Origin: Brachionus rotundiformis
Taxonomy: Eukaryota > Rotifera > Eurotatoria > Ploima > Brachionidae
NCBI GenBank assembly: GCA_016802295.1
Contig: JAESIW010000162.1
Span: 385,146 to 449,145, forward strand
Reading direction: 5' to 3'
DNA: 64,000 bases
The notes beneath the pieces were generated by a model. That model was given only the letters and a program-made list of their open reading frames with translations. It had not been told where the DNA came from and did not search any database. The position numbers were made by a program, and so were the translations under genes. Positions 10,440 through 22,929 of this stretch are shown here, piece after piece. Position 1 is the first letter of the stretch, and the number at the start of each line of letters is the position of its first letter.

Positions 10440-13400
10440 TCAAAAAAATCCAATCTTTACTCTATGTTTCTCTTTTTTTTTCTATTACTTAATAAAAGAA
10501 ATCAAATTAAAAGGAAAACGAGAAAGATAATCTGTTTTTAAGTAGATAAAAAAAATAAAAAAAAAAGTGAGATAATCTATCGATTTTGCTCAGCATGCAA
10601 GAGAGAAAATAGATAATAAAAAAGAAATGACCAATAAAATACCAAGTTCTAATTTGATTAAATTTTTACTCTTTTGTCACAAATTTAAGCGATCAAATAA
10701 ACCAGTGCGCTAAATAGATCAATCGCGAGCTTTATCTCTAGTTTTTTAGCCACAATAGATAACAACAAAAAAGTAATAAATTTCAGAATTTATTAAAAAT
10801 CAAAGAAAAGTGACCTGTATTAGTAAAAACTGTTCTTATGGCTCAAATAGATAACTCTCGAGAGAAGAAAATATATAGGCCATTGTAGACAAAGATAAAG
10901 TGACTTTTTTTTCTTGTAAAGAGTAATTTTCCTTTTCAAGATTCTTAAAACACAACCAAACAATGGTAAAATAGCTCAACAACTAAAACTTGAACAAAAC
11001 ACTAGAAAATTTATATATATAAAATAAATTTTATTTATTTAAATAATCTAAAAATAAAATACTTTTATGATTTGTCAAAATTAGTAATTTTAATTTAAGA
11101 GCGACCAATTAGATTAATTTAATTATCAAAAATTAAAAAGCATATTTTCAATAACCTATAATTAGCAGAAAGAGAAAAAAATATATTTTTTTATTTAATT
11201 TTTTCTTTATATTTTATTTTCTTAGTTACTTTTTTTTTACTTTTAATCGAAGAGTAATGTCTTTGGAGATCGTAATCAGAGTCGCTTGGAATTAGCTTTT
11301 TAGTCAGCCTAAGTTAATCGCGTACTGATTGCTTTGTGCATTCTTTTCTAAACAATACCTAGTAATTAAGATTAGAATTACTTGAATTTCAAACAAAGTT
11401 GAATTAGCGACCTGCTCATTTGCTTTGCCCAGTTGCTTATCAAAAATTAAAAAAAAATTAAAATTATACACCAGGCTGGCTAGGGCTGAGACCGGTTCTT
11501 ATCTAACTTTGCCTAATTCCACCCGGGCATTATGCTAAACATGCAGTTAATGGGAATGAGAATGTTCATTTAGTCCAGTGTCCCTTGACCATTGACTCTA
11601 GCTTAATTAAACAGCTTGATTTATCAAAATATTTTGTTAAAAATTGTCGTCCTTATTTAAATTTTGGAGAAAAAAATTGATGATAAGACAAATTTTTAGA
11701 CAGTGCACCCTAGAACTTGAAACGCAGTACAAGCATTGGGTTACGACATTGCTTATTCGTCATGTAATGCACTGTCAGAAATAGCCAATCAATTGTTTGA
11801 ATACACTGTGCTTAGTTCTAAAGACCGAACTTAGTACAAAAAAGTCCCCTAATTTTATCATCATTATTAATTTATTTTTTAATAAAAATCAATTATTTTT
11901 TTGTTTAACTTTATACCAAATAGTTCCTTAATTTTATATAAAATTTGTCCCATGATCCTATACCCCTAAGAGAACCGCGTAAGGTAAAGTGTCTCCAGAC
12001 GCTTGACCGTTGGCCTTGGCTTAATTATACAGCTCTTGATTTATCAAAATATTTAGTTAAAATCTTTAATCAAATGTTTTTATAGATGAGCGTTTGGCTC
12101 ACATAAGCTGACTGTCAATCTTGGAGATTTGTCCAAGATCACTAATTGCCGATATATATGAAACAAAATAAAATACTTGCTTGCATGAGAATAAAATAAT
12201 GTATGCCATGTAGTGGTTTTGTACCTGGTGACAAATTAATTAAGTCACTCTTAATTAAATAATACTGTGGAATAAATCTCGTTAGAGTTTAAACAAAACA
12301 CCAATTTAATCATTTACTTAATCATGTTACTTAAACTGCTGTTGAAGAGACATCCTAGCCCAAATTGTATTATCTTCTAGTTAAAGCTAAGCCGCTAAAT
12401 AGCTTCTCTTTTATCATAGCTACAACAGTTGCTGAAATGTTGATCATTATGGGCACAAATGACTAATTTGGATAGAAGAAATTGAAGAACAGTGTAATTC
12501 AGCCCTAAAATAAAGTATTTATTTCATAAAAAAATAATTAAATTAATTAATAAACAATCATTCTCATGAACAATTCTTTAAATAATTTTTAATAATATCT
12601 GTATACCATGAAGGTTAAAGTCTTTAAATTTGACCAATTTAGTTGATCATGTCAGTCGGCAATATCCACTCATGTTTCCATAACTTGTTTGGAAAAAAAA
12701 TTGGTAATTGATCAAGTTTAAAAAATTATTTAATTAATTAGTAGTATCTGTTTATTTATCTGTCTTTTTTTTGTAAGAAATTTTGAATGTATTGAAATTT
12801 TGCAGAGATTTGCAGAAATTAATTAAGTCTTGAATTTAATGTTCTATTTGAAAAAGAATAACTCGAAAACCATTAATATTTGATCATAAATTTCAATTTG
12901 CCAACCTTTGTACCATTTTTGATTTTGAAATCTTGTGCAAGGACATATTATATTTTATATATTGAGCAAATCGTGTTTAACCAATACCAAAGCCTTTTGC
13001 ATAATTAAGAAGATATATAAAGTCAAGCATTACCGGCTCCATCTATATACCTCTCTCTCTGTCTCAAGGTATCTGATATTGTTAATTTTTGGTACAACGA
13101 ACAAGAAAAAACTTAAAAATTGTCTAAGTAAAATTAAGTCTGACCAAAGTGCATTGCATTCTTTGAATAATCAAAGTTGATCCAAGAGGATCGATCAATT
13201 GATTTAGACAACAAAGCCATAAAGTAATAAAACTTTGGCAATTTTCAATTTTTGTACCATTTTTCTCTTCAAATTTTTCATACTTTTAAATTGTCATCAT
13301 ATTCTGGGTCACATAAGTATTCGACTTTGGAAAAGTCCAAAAAATGTGTTCTTCTAGAGAATAAGTGACAAAAGTATAAATTAAGTTTATGAGCTTTTTT

Positions 13401-14629
13401 TAATCAATGTATATTATTGTTTGGTAATAGGTTTACATGGTTTGCTCAACATAAAAACATGTACAGGTATCAAATTTTAAGATTTAGAAATAGATTTATT
13501 TTTTTTAATATTGACAAGATTAAGCTTATGCAGGATATTGGCTGATACAATTCAAAATTTTTTTTTTGCTCAAGTATAACCATTCTTTCATATTGATTTA
13601 AACTTTATAAAATTTATTAAAATAGTCTATTTATTCAAGAGTCATTCGTCAATTTACTTGGAAAACAAAATGCAGAGTTAATTTTGTCATAAAATTATTT
13701 TTAAAAAATTTTACAATTCATATTCATAAATTAAAAAAAAAGATAAATGAGATTTGAAATTTGATTATCTAAATTGGGCATTAGACTTCCTTTAAAGTAA
13801 TTTTAAATTTTTAATTGCAGTCTAATTAAACCAAAGCATACATTTTGTAAAGATTTAAAATCTAATTAAATTAGACACCTTTTAAAATTATCTTGGCAAA
13901 ATTTTACATTAAACTAAATGCTGTATGTGAACCAACTGTTTAAATAATTTCTCATTTTAATTTTAGAACTTTTATTTAAATTATTATAAAATTGTATAAA
14001 TTACTCGATAATACCTTCAAAAAATTGATTAATACCTAACATAAGTCTGGAACGATAGCTGAGCTTAATTTAAAAATAATTTTAATTGGAATGTTAAAAA
14101 TAATTAAATCTTTATACATAAAAATAAAAATCATATCACGTTTGAGAAAATGCTAAATTAAACTGGCACATATTTTTAGGGCAAGACAGGCGAAGCTATG
14201 GGAAAAAGAACAATGGAAAATATTTATGAATAATAGCATATTATTATCCATAATTAAGTAGTGGGTACCAAAATCGTAGTAGAATTTCAGAGTCATATTA
14301 TGCTAAAAACTAAATTTTGGGGTGTGTTATGCTAAGTTTATAATAAAAATATAAATAAATAATAAGCAAAAATCGAACTTTATTTTCATTTTTAATTTGA
14401 ATAAAAATGTTAAGTTTTTTTATTTAAATTTGGAAAAAAAATATATTTTACAATTTAAATTTTATTTAATTTAGGACACTTTAAAATTTATACAAGTGTA
14501 CATAAAATAAATTGAATATGCCGTGGCTATTTTAATAATAAATTTTGATAAAAGAATTTTTAAAATAAAAATTAAAGATATAAAAATAATTTAGAAGATT
14601 CGATTTTTTATTGCTAATTTAGTAAATGT
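10440..14629. other. 4.2-kb gene-poor region upstream of Blimp-1 and eEF2K
   Basis: This space separates the divergent 5' ends of the Blimp-1 and eEF2K genes. It contains dispersed repeat copy C with flanking direct repeats, and a slightly GC-richer island at about 11460-11600 that I cannot assign. The 81-codon frame at 12935-13180 has no family resemblance and lies in low-complexity AT-rich sequence. Regulatory DNA for either flanking gene could lie here, but I see no specific site I can defend. Confidence 0.45.
11583..12061 (+). repeat. Dispersed repeat copy C, flanked by ~60-bp direct repeats
   Basis: The core at 11682-11815 matches copies A and B. Two imperfect direct repeats bracket it: about 11583-11645 and about 12002-12061, both running through GCTTAATTA, CAGCT and TTGATTTATCAAAATATTT. 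Sequence 11840-11970 is related to 6540-6680 on the other strand. The arrangement (core between direct repeats about 420 bp apart) could be a small terminal-repeat element or two overlapping insertions. No protein is encoded. Confidence 0.6.
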
Positions 14630-17600
14630 ATGATAAACAGAATGAATGGACGCAAGGACTCAATTGATGACCTAATACTTCCTTTGATTGATGGCGAGCT
14701 CAGCAGTTCCTATGTTGACAAAGATAAGCTAATTTTTATGCCCGATTCGGATAGTTTGTATCCAATCGGCATGGACAACTTTCGCTGCAAGCCGAACACA
14801 TCGCCTAAGTCGCCGACCAGTCCGCTGGACAAGCTAGAGATCCAGAAACGAGTCAAAGAGCGTTGGCAAAACGCTGCCAAAAAGCTCAAGTTTATGAAGG
14901 ATCCATGGTACGAATTTCACATCCAGGACTATCCTGTTGAGAAAGTCATTCGTCATAGATACAACCCGGTAAAGAAAGAGTGGCGCCGAGACGAATGCGT
15001 GGTTCGAATGGAGCCGAAGCAATTTGCCAATGGTGCAATGCGTGCTTGTTTCAGACTGTAAGTCCAGCACAGCGTTTTATAAAGCTATTTTTATCTATTT
15101 TTGTCTATAGGAAAAAATTGTCCAATTTTTCTCATCATAAGTCATGGGATCACGCTTCCAATTATGTAGCCAAATGCTACAAAGATAGTACTATTGAAAG
15201 AGAGCGCTATTTTGATGATGTCAGGCTTCAGATGGATGCCAAGTTTTGGGTAACATTTAGATATTTATAGACTAGATAGTTAGATAAAGATGAAATGGCA
15301 TTTTTTGTTTAATAATAAGAATAATTTCTACGCTTTTCCGTGCAGTCTGGATTTACCAGACTTTAAGCAATATTTTAGTCCTTCAAAAGTCAGCTGTTTT
15401 TGATTCTATCACTTGACTTTTTAACTGGTTCCTATCACTTACAACTCTATTAGTAAACAAATTATATCTGTAACCGGTTATAATAAATATAGACATACTG
15501 TTTAAAAAGCTTTATTTAAGTTATTGAATATTCTGAAGTTCTAAGAACGGAATTCCTATATATACCTAAATATACCTAAATGCTCGTATCAAGAACACAA
15601 GCTTATAATCAAGACAAGATGTGAGTTGAATATTAAATGTATTTATCAGCATTTCGAGGCGTCTAGCTTCTGAGATATGTGACAAGTATAATTCTTACTT
15701 ATCTTGATGCTTCAGTTAATAAGCTGATGAATAAGTGACTATGTATGAGTTAAATTAATTTTTTATTTAAAAAACAAATATTTTCATGTATTGATTTATC
15801 ATATCTGAGGTGCGACTGGGCTGAATAAGATTTTTGCTAGGGGATGAATGGAGACGAAGTTAAAGTATCAACTGAAAGTTTTTAATTTTATTAATCTAAC
15901 TACTCAAAGGGTTTTTATTAAGAAAACCAAAACCGATTATTTGAGCAAAATTTTTACCATTCCTTAAATTAAATTTCAAATATCTTGAGTCATTTTTCAC
16001 TAGTTTTCCTTTTATTGAAAAGTAATTTAAGAATAATTGTTTAAAAAATTCTATGTTGACAAAAATAAATGCCATACTTATCTAAAAAAGTTGCTTTGTC
16101 AAATCCAAGAGATGCCTTTTTTCAAATAAGCTAAAAAATCTAAATCTAAAAAAATTATATTGAAGGCTGAAGTTTACAACCGGCACAATCCACCAAAAAA
16201 AATAGACATTATGCAAATGTGTATACTGGAGTTCAAAGAGCGAGCAGACTCTCCTCTGTTTCATCTAGAACACTACATTGAAGGCAAATACATCAAATAC
16301 AACTCGAACGCTGGCTTTGTCGAAGACTCCAACATTCGCAACACACCCAACGCGTTTAGTCATTTTACATTTGAGTTTTCGAACCACGAGTTGATTGTTG
16401 TCGACATACAAGGAGTGGGCGATTTGTACACTGATCCGCAAATTCACACCGTGCAAGGCGATGACTACGGCGACGGGAACCTGGGTGTAAAAGGCTTTGC
16501 GCTCTTTTTCTACAGCCATGTATGCAACGACATCTGCCGCAGTCTCAACTTGACTAAGTTTGATCTAGCGCCGAGTGAGATAGACAACCAGGAGAGTTAT
16601 ATAAACAAGATGAAAGACAAAAAATGCGTCGCTACCAAGGCTAAAGTGAACAAGAGTGCTCATGGGCCAATAATTGCAGGCGTTTCGGCCCGAAACAGAT
16701 ACCTAATCAATCGGCTGAGCTGCTCGGATGATAACGAGCTTTACGAGATAGAGGAGTCCGAAGGCTACTCATCGGCCTCGCCCTGCTTCTCGCCCGGCAT
16801 TCAGATAGTGCCGTGTTTCAATTCAAATCTCATCCCTATGAATCTGCTCTCCAAAAGTTTCAATAGCAATCATTCAAACAACACAAGCTTTGTCGACTCG
16901 CCATTTGACAACGAGGACGCCTACAAGTTTTTCAACTCGAACGAGTTCAATAAGCCACGCGCGTCCGGTTTTGTCGAAGAAAAGGACGCTCTGTTGAACG
17001 CGGACACCGAGTTCAGACGCAAGCTCATACGTTTGGAGTCATTTGAGTCAATATTGGGCAAAGTTCATCTAGAAATGTGTAAATACCACGAAGTGGGACG
17101 CTTTGTACATAACGAAACTGATCCATTTGACCAAAAGGCTGCTTTCTATCATCTACAATTGGCTGCCAATCTCGGCCTAACCGATGCTCTAGTCAATTGT
17201 GGCAAAATTTATATGCAATTACCTCATGACATTTTACCAGAGTTTAAAGTGGAGGTAAGTTTTTCTAGCACTAGCACTTGGATCGACGAGCTCCTTGATA
17301 ATTGCCAGTTCCCGGGCTACTGCTGGTCGTTTTACCATTATTTGTTCTTAAGTTGATAGTTTCATTCTAAGTACATACCCAGGCCATCGCTTTCTTTAAA
17401 TCTTGATGCATTTATTCTTCTGTATAGTTTATCGTTTGACAATGTCTCAGGACAATGAAGAATCCTTCTTAGGCATTCAGTGTGAAATGATAAAAATAAC
17501 GTATTTCCTCTAATAGAAGAAACTTGTTATATTTAAATTAGGTTCATATTTAATTCGGATTATTTATTTACTTGTGTTTTGTATAAAATAAAATTCAGGT

Positions 17601-19001
17601 ATTGTGAATTTCAAAAACAAACAGAACAAAAATTCTTCCTATTTTGAAAAATTAAAATCTACTAAAATAGAAATATTCCATTTTTTTGAATAAGAAATTT
17701 TCGAATAGAAGAAATACTCTGAGGAGCAAACTTACTTTTACAATACAGTAATCCGAGGAAGGCTTCCTTGCTCGCTTTTCATCTCTTTTCCAGTACTGTT
17801 TTTAGAGCGATAGCTCCGACTTAACACAGAGGTAGCTGCATCAAGTTGATCTTGTACATTGCAATTGCAAGCCAGTCTACTCCATCCCTTTTTGATCATG
17901 AAAGCGGTTAAAACATATTTTGTTCTTTAGAGAGGTCTAAACCTACGAGCCTCTCCCTATTTGAATAAAACGCACACTACTAGGCTTTACTGGCTCGTAA
18001 GTCTTATGCTGTGAAAAGTTCTCAAATATTCTAACAGGCTTGGACATCTTCAACATGTCTTCTTCTTGAGTTTTTATAAATTCAGTTACAATATTTCTCT
18101 ATCAATTTGAGCTTTAAAACTATTGACTGTCTTTGCTCATATAGCTTCTTGTAAAAGCATGTTTCATATTTTCACGGTTCGGCTTGTAAATAATTTTCCT
18201 TTTTTGCTGATCTCTCTTACAGGTTAAATGACGGAAATGTTTGAAAATGTTATGCTAGTTTTATCATTGAAAAAATAATAAATAAATCTTTTAAAAATGT
18301 TTCAATGAGATAAGAAATTGACTTTATATTTTACTTGTTTTCTTCACAATAAATTGTCTATAAAATTTATCGATTTATCAATCGAATAATCCTGTCTACT
18401 TTGAATGTTTGCTAGAAGTGGGCTAAACGACCTGATTCGCTGCTTAATAACTATTTTAATTAATTTATTATATAAATTTTTTTTTTTTAATATTCTCTGT
18501 AATTTAATTAATTAAAAATCAAGGAAAATGACAGCAATTATGAGTTGGGATTCGAGTTGTTTGTTGAGGCAGCAGAAAAAGGTGAAAAAAGCTCGCTTTG
18601 CTTTGTGGCCAAAGCGTTCGACAGTGGAATAGGCTTGCCAAAGACAAGGTAAATAATCAAGAATAATTGTAAAAATAATACTAATTCTACTTTTGTAAAG
18701 AGATAAAGACTGGTGTCGAGCCATTGAGTATTATAGAAAGATAATAGGTAATAGTTCAGAGGAGAAGGGACTAGACGATGGTTTTTATGATATTAGCACA
18801 GAGTGTGAGCCAGTATACGCTATCCTGGCCAGGATAGGGGAAATGTATATGCAGGGAAGTCATGGCATTGAGCAAAATTATGCTGAAGCGGCCGACTTGT
18901 TCAATGAGGCTGCTGAGCGGGCCATGCAAAGCGGCAAAGGAAGACTGGCTAACAAATATTTCGATTTGGCCGAACAGACCAGTGCACTAAGTGATCAATA
19001 A
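14630..19001 (+). CDS. EEF2K: Eukaryotic elongation factor 2 kinase (alpha-kinase)
   Basis: Five exons: 14630-15057, 15111-15249, 16166-17254, 18524-18648 and 18701-19001, totalling 694 codons. eEF2K phosphorylates eEF2 under calcium/calmodulin control and slows translation elongation in the cytosol. Residues about 74-100 contain the calmodulin-binding helix (ERWQNAAKKLKFMKDPWYEF). The alpha-kinase domain follows: GAMRACFRL, ASNYVAKCY, YFDDVRLQMDAKFW, MQMCILEFKER, the FHLEHYIEGKYIKYNSN segment, the IVVDIQGVGDLYTDPQIHT segment and the Gly-rich GDGNLGVKG. An acidic Ser-rich regulatory linker (NRLSCSDDNE) and C-terminal Sel1-like repeats complete the usual architecture. Human eEF2K is 725 residues, so the length fits. 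Introns 2 (916 bp) and 3 (1,269 bp) are long; intron 3 carries a LINE relic. The start is the first ATG in frame. Confidence 0.95.
18086..18235 (-). pseudogene. Relic of a LINE reverse-transcriptase C-terminus inside EEF2K intron 3
   Basis: On the minus strand the reading RHLTCKRDQQK, then after a one-base frame shift LFTSRTVKI, NMLLQEAI and AKTVNSFKAQIDRE, resembles the C-terminal tail of non-LTR retrotransposon ORF2 proteins (typical pattern: F..R.V..WN.LP..V..A.....FK..LD). The positions expected to be Trp and Glu are stop codons, and the frame is shifted once, so it is dead. The GC-richer sequence from about 17740 to 18085, downstream on the same strand, is probably its 3' untranslated region. 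It lies antisense to eEF2K, within an intron. Confidence 0.6.
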
Positions 19002-20282
19002 CTCAATTTATTTGTATATATATACATCTGGAGATTCTTAGAAATCTAAATGGACTCTTTACGAGCTAGTTTTATTTTTTTAGACAGTGGATCTCCGAGT
19101 ATTTTAATTTGATTTGTTTTAATAAGAAAACAAGATTTTTTACATTTCATTGAAAAAAATAGATTTTTATTTATTAATTTTTTTATTTATTAGATAATAC
19201 TAATAAAATTATAATTTAAAAAAAGTCAAAATTTTTAATAAAATAGTTTTGAGTCTACCTTTTAAACAAAAAAAAATAACCATTCAACACAATTTCAAAA
19301 CGCTCAGCTCAGCACAAATGATTCCTTCTGAACCCAAAAACTAAAAATGAAATAGATTCATCCAACATAGAATATTTTTTTGAAAAAAAACACTAAACAC
19401 AACAAATTTTTTTAAATAATTTACAAATAATGGAGGGAAATTTAACAAAAATTAATTTCAATTTTTTTTTCTAATTAAAACAAGATGTTTTTATTTAGAA
19501 ATGAATATAAGAAATAAAAAACAAATTGTTTACCTAACTCAAGATAAACCAATTATTTATTCAAGAACAGTAAGAAATGTTCCTGCAATTTTTTCACTAA
19601 ATTAGGATATTGTGCACATTTATTGGCATTAAAAGAACTGTTTAAAAAAGAGGACCAATCTGTCAATAAACCTAAAAGAGGTAGCAAAAAATGCGGAAAA
19701 ATGTTTTTCTAGATACTAATTTTTTTAAATATCTTTTCTTTAAGCTTCGAAATTTACTTTATTATCATTAAATATAAATTAAAATAAGAATTTATTTTAT
19801 TATAAATATTTTTGTGTTGAAAAAAAACTTCTTTTAAAAATAATCTTCAAGCACAATTTTTTTGTGTTAACTGTTTTTTTTTTAATTCAATTTAAAAGTA
19901 TATTTTGCAATAAAAAATAAATTAACTTTAATATTTTTTGATTTTAATTATCAGATTGAAAAAAAAATTTTTTTTAAATGATCTCATTTATTTAACCAAA
20001 TGTAAATAAGAAATATAGTATAAAGAGCCGAAAAAAGTCATCCGGTGTTTGAGTGTTAAGAAAATAAAACTAAAATTTATGATTTTTATTATTTTATATT
20101 TTGTATGATTTAAAGAGTGTATAAATAAAGTTGTATATTTAAAATTAATAAATATTCAATTTAAAATGTTTAATTTAGCTAACTAAAATTATCAAAGCGA
20201 TAAAAAAATAAACTGTGCTGAATCCGTATCTAAAATATTTACAATTAAAAAAACTTTAAATTAAAAAACTTTAAACTTTTAA
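19002..20282. other. AT-rich intergenic region between the 3' ends of EEF2K and FBXL4
   Basis: The two genes converge here. Most of the stretch is homopolymer-rich A/T with likely polyadenylation signals. The only recognisable content is the SWIM-type transposase relic at 19563-19713. Confidence 0.5.
19563..19713 (+). pseudogene. Relic of a SWIM zinc finger (MULE-type transposase C-terminus)
   Basis: A frame reads SKKCSCNFFTKLGYCAHLL, continues as ALKELFKKEDQSVNKPKRG and ends at TAG 19711-19713. The CxC...CxH spacing with flanking hydrophobics is the SWIM zinc finger that sits near the C-terminus of many MULE transposases, followed by a basic tail. Upstream the frame meets stops within about 20 codons and no transposase core is present, so this is a fragment. 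It belongs to a different subfamily from the FLYWCH-type MULE at 27.9-29.7 kb. Confidence 0.55.
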
Positions 20283-22490
20283 TCATTTCTGACTTGTTTT
20301 GATAGAACAATGGGGAAATGTCTGAGACAATTGAATTATTTGCTCTCTATCTTCATAAAAACAAAATGATATGTCAAAAAGTTTGAGTTTTTTACAATTT
20401 TTTAAAACCCTTGAATAAAAATATAATAAAAATTTAATTTTAATTTTCTTATTTACAATTCAACTGCCTCCTTTGACACTGATCTTGAGCCCAGTATATC
20501 AAGTTGCTCAATCTGTAATCCTTTTTGAGATATTAAATGCAACTCATTATCAGTCACTCTTGAAAATAGATTAAAATTTGGAATTATCATATCATTTTAA
20601 TTGGTCTACCTAAGTGATGTTAAAAATAATTTTCTCATTTTGGTACATTTTTCCAACATTGCCTTCAACCATTCAAATGATATAATGCTTCTGCTTTTTT
20701 AATTAATATATTTGATAAAATAATATTCAGCAAAAAAAAAGAGAAAATAAATATAATAGGTACCACCAGCCAATGTCCAAATCTTTGAGATTAAAACAAT
20801 TGTTAGCTATTTTTCTGAGGCCCATGCCGGTCAGCGAATAGGCCCTCCATAAATCAAGTGATTCCAATTTGTCACAATATTCAGCTAAATTATTTATCAC
20901 CTCATCAAATTCATTTATTTTTATACAAGCTCCTAAGTTAAGATATTTTAAATTTCTGCATGATTGTACAATCTTGATAATTTGTTGTCCATCAATAAGA
21001 GTCCTATACAAATTTAATAATTCCAAGTCATTCAAATTGGCTATGGATTCGAAACCATTTAGTTCGCTTGGACTTATGTTCAGACACGAGGCTATATTTA
21101 AGCTTTTTAACTTTGAACAACAACCAGCTATTACACTCAAAATGTCCGAATTCAGAAATTGGCAATTTTCCATATTTACCACAGTCAATTGGGAACAAGA
21201 ATTTACAATAATTCTTTTTAAATAAATAAATAAATAGTTTATATTTTGGAATAAATTTTTAATACTTTTTTAAAATTTGAGTTGATTCCAATTTAAGCCA
21301 AGATATATCCAAGGCTTTGAATTCACAAGATAAATTAGATAGAGTATTTAACAGAGATTCGTTGGCCTTATTATCATTTTAAAATAAACATTTGGAAAAA
21401 ATAAATTTTACATTATTCCAAAATGGTTTTAAATTCAATTGATTAAACAAGTCTCTATCACTGCATAGTTGGTAAAATTTCCTACATGTTGACCTGAGCA
21501 AGAATATGCCTTTCAAATCTAAAAGCTTTATAATTTTTTGAAGCAATTCATTTGGCAAGTCCGTTATGGTCAAGTCAAGTTTCTTCTTTTCAGAACTAGA
21601 TTCTGTTTTATTTTCCGATTCTTGATGAGGATTTGATGAGATTTTCATTGAATCAAACTGGTCTCCAATGTGACGAATATTTTCACCAATCTTTTTACTA
21701 AGCATAAAATCGAATGGAATACCAACAATCTCAATGGCATCAAGCTCTGTGTAATAATCAAGTCTGCCGTGCTCAAACTCAACCCTCACAAGACTTGAAA
21801 TTTATTTTAAAATTTATCAAAAAAAAAAGATTAATTATCTTTTATTTACTTAGAAAATATATTTTTTTTGGTCAATTCAGGCCTAAACTTACGAGACTCT
21901 TGTCTCGGAAGTGGTCGCTGTAGGGCTTTAGAATTTGATTGTATCTTCAAGCTGTCAAAAATTGACCATATACACGACCATTTGTTTTTCCAATAATCAA
22001 ATGCATACAATGCAACCACTGCTCCAGGATTATAATTTTCGTAAACAATCACTGTCTCTATCATTACTTTTTGATCAAATTTTACCTCTGAAAAATTTTA
22101 ATTCTACTAAATTAGGCGAGAAAAAAATTGACCAGACCTATAAAATCTTGACTTATGTAAAGTGGTTTAGCTATGCTGGACTTGACTTCTGGTAAATAAC
22201 TCATATCAGTCCACCATTGTCCATAAGTTCTCTTAAATAACAATTTTTAAAGTAAATTCTGAGTATACTTTGACTTAATAAAGATTTGGTAAAAAATTTA
22301 ATTCTTGTTGAGAACATACCAGCACACAGCTTTCAAGGAAATCGCCATATTTTGGAAAATTAATCGGATTGCCACGCACATTTGCCACAGTGTATGAGCC
22401 GCTCTGTTCTCTTCCGTATTGAGACGAAAAATCCAACACATTTTCCACAAATTGTCTTATGGTCAAATTTTCAGTCTTCTGTGCATTCAT
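20283..22490 (-). CDS. FBXL4: FBXL4, F-box and leucine-rich repeat protein of mitochondria
   Basis: Nine exons: 22490-22320, 22231-22138, 22087-21850, 21793-21412, 21366-21266, 21213-20764, 20693-20610, 20558-20457 and 20409-20283, totalling 583 codons, all phases consistent. The N-terminal discoidin-like region aligns with human FBXL4 (VLDFSSQYG, RTYGQWW, ETVIVYENYNPGAVV, DYYTELDAIEI). An F-box follows (LTITDLPNELLQKIIKLLDL), then about eleven leucine-rich repeats (LKSLNIASC, LELLNLYRT, LKYLNLGAC, LESLDLWRA, LDIGWC, LDILGSRSV, LFDISFC). FBXL4 is the substrate subunit of an SCF ubiquitin ligase at the mitochondrial outer membrane that restrains mitophagy by turning over BNIP3/NIX. Human FBXL4 has 621 residues; the difference is mainly a missing N-terminal targeting segment, since this protein begins directly before the discoidin region. 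Confidence 0.94.
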
Positions 22491-22929
22491 TGTTTCATTG
22501 AGACAGATAACAAACCATTAAATAAACCACTAGAATTTCCTTCTAAACATTTTTATTATTAATAATTTTGGTTATTAGAAACCATAAATAAATTAGATAA
22601 GACCAGAGAGAGCAAGCTTGGAAATTTATGCAAAAATAATTATCTTAAAATTAAATTAAAATTTATACCTTTTTTTTTCATATATTTTTGTTAAAAAAAT
22701 AATTCTAATTTTTACCAGAATATAAAGAGGTAAAAAACATTGGCTTATCACAACCACCTTGTTACGTGTGACTGTAAAATAGTAATAACTTGACTAATTA
22801 AATGAAAAGATTTATTCTAAATTAAGATTAAAAAAAAAAAAATTAAATTTTCAAACATTTAAAGTTTATTTTTTATTACAATTAAACAATAACAATAAAA
22901 CTAAGTCATTAATTCCAATTTGGAAAAAG
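22491..22929. other. Intergenic spacer between FBXL4 and SAP18
   Basis: AT-rich spacer holding the upstream region of FBXL4 and the 3' untranslated end of SAP18. I see no additional gene or RNA. Confidence 0.5.

Noticed and set aside
12935..13180. 81-codon plus-strand frame in the large intergenic region
   Set aside because: Low-complexity AT-rich codons, no splice partners, no recognisable domain.
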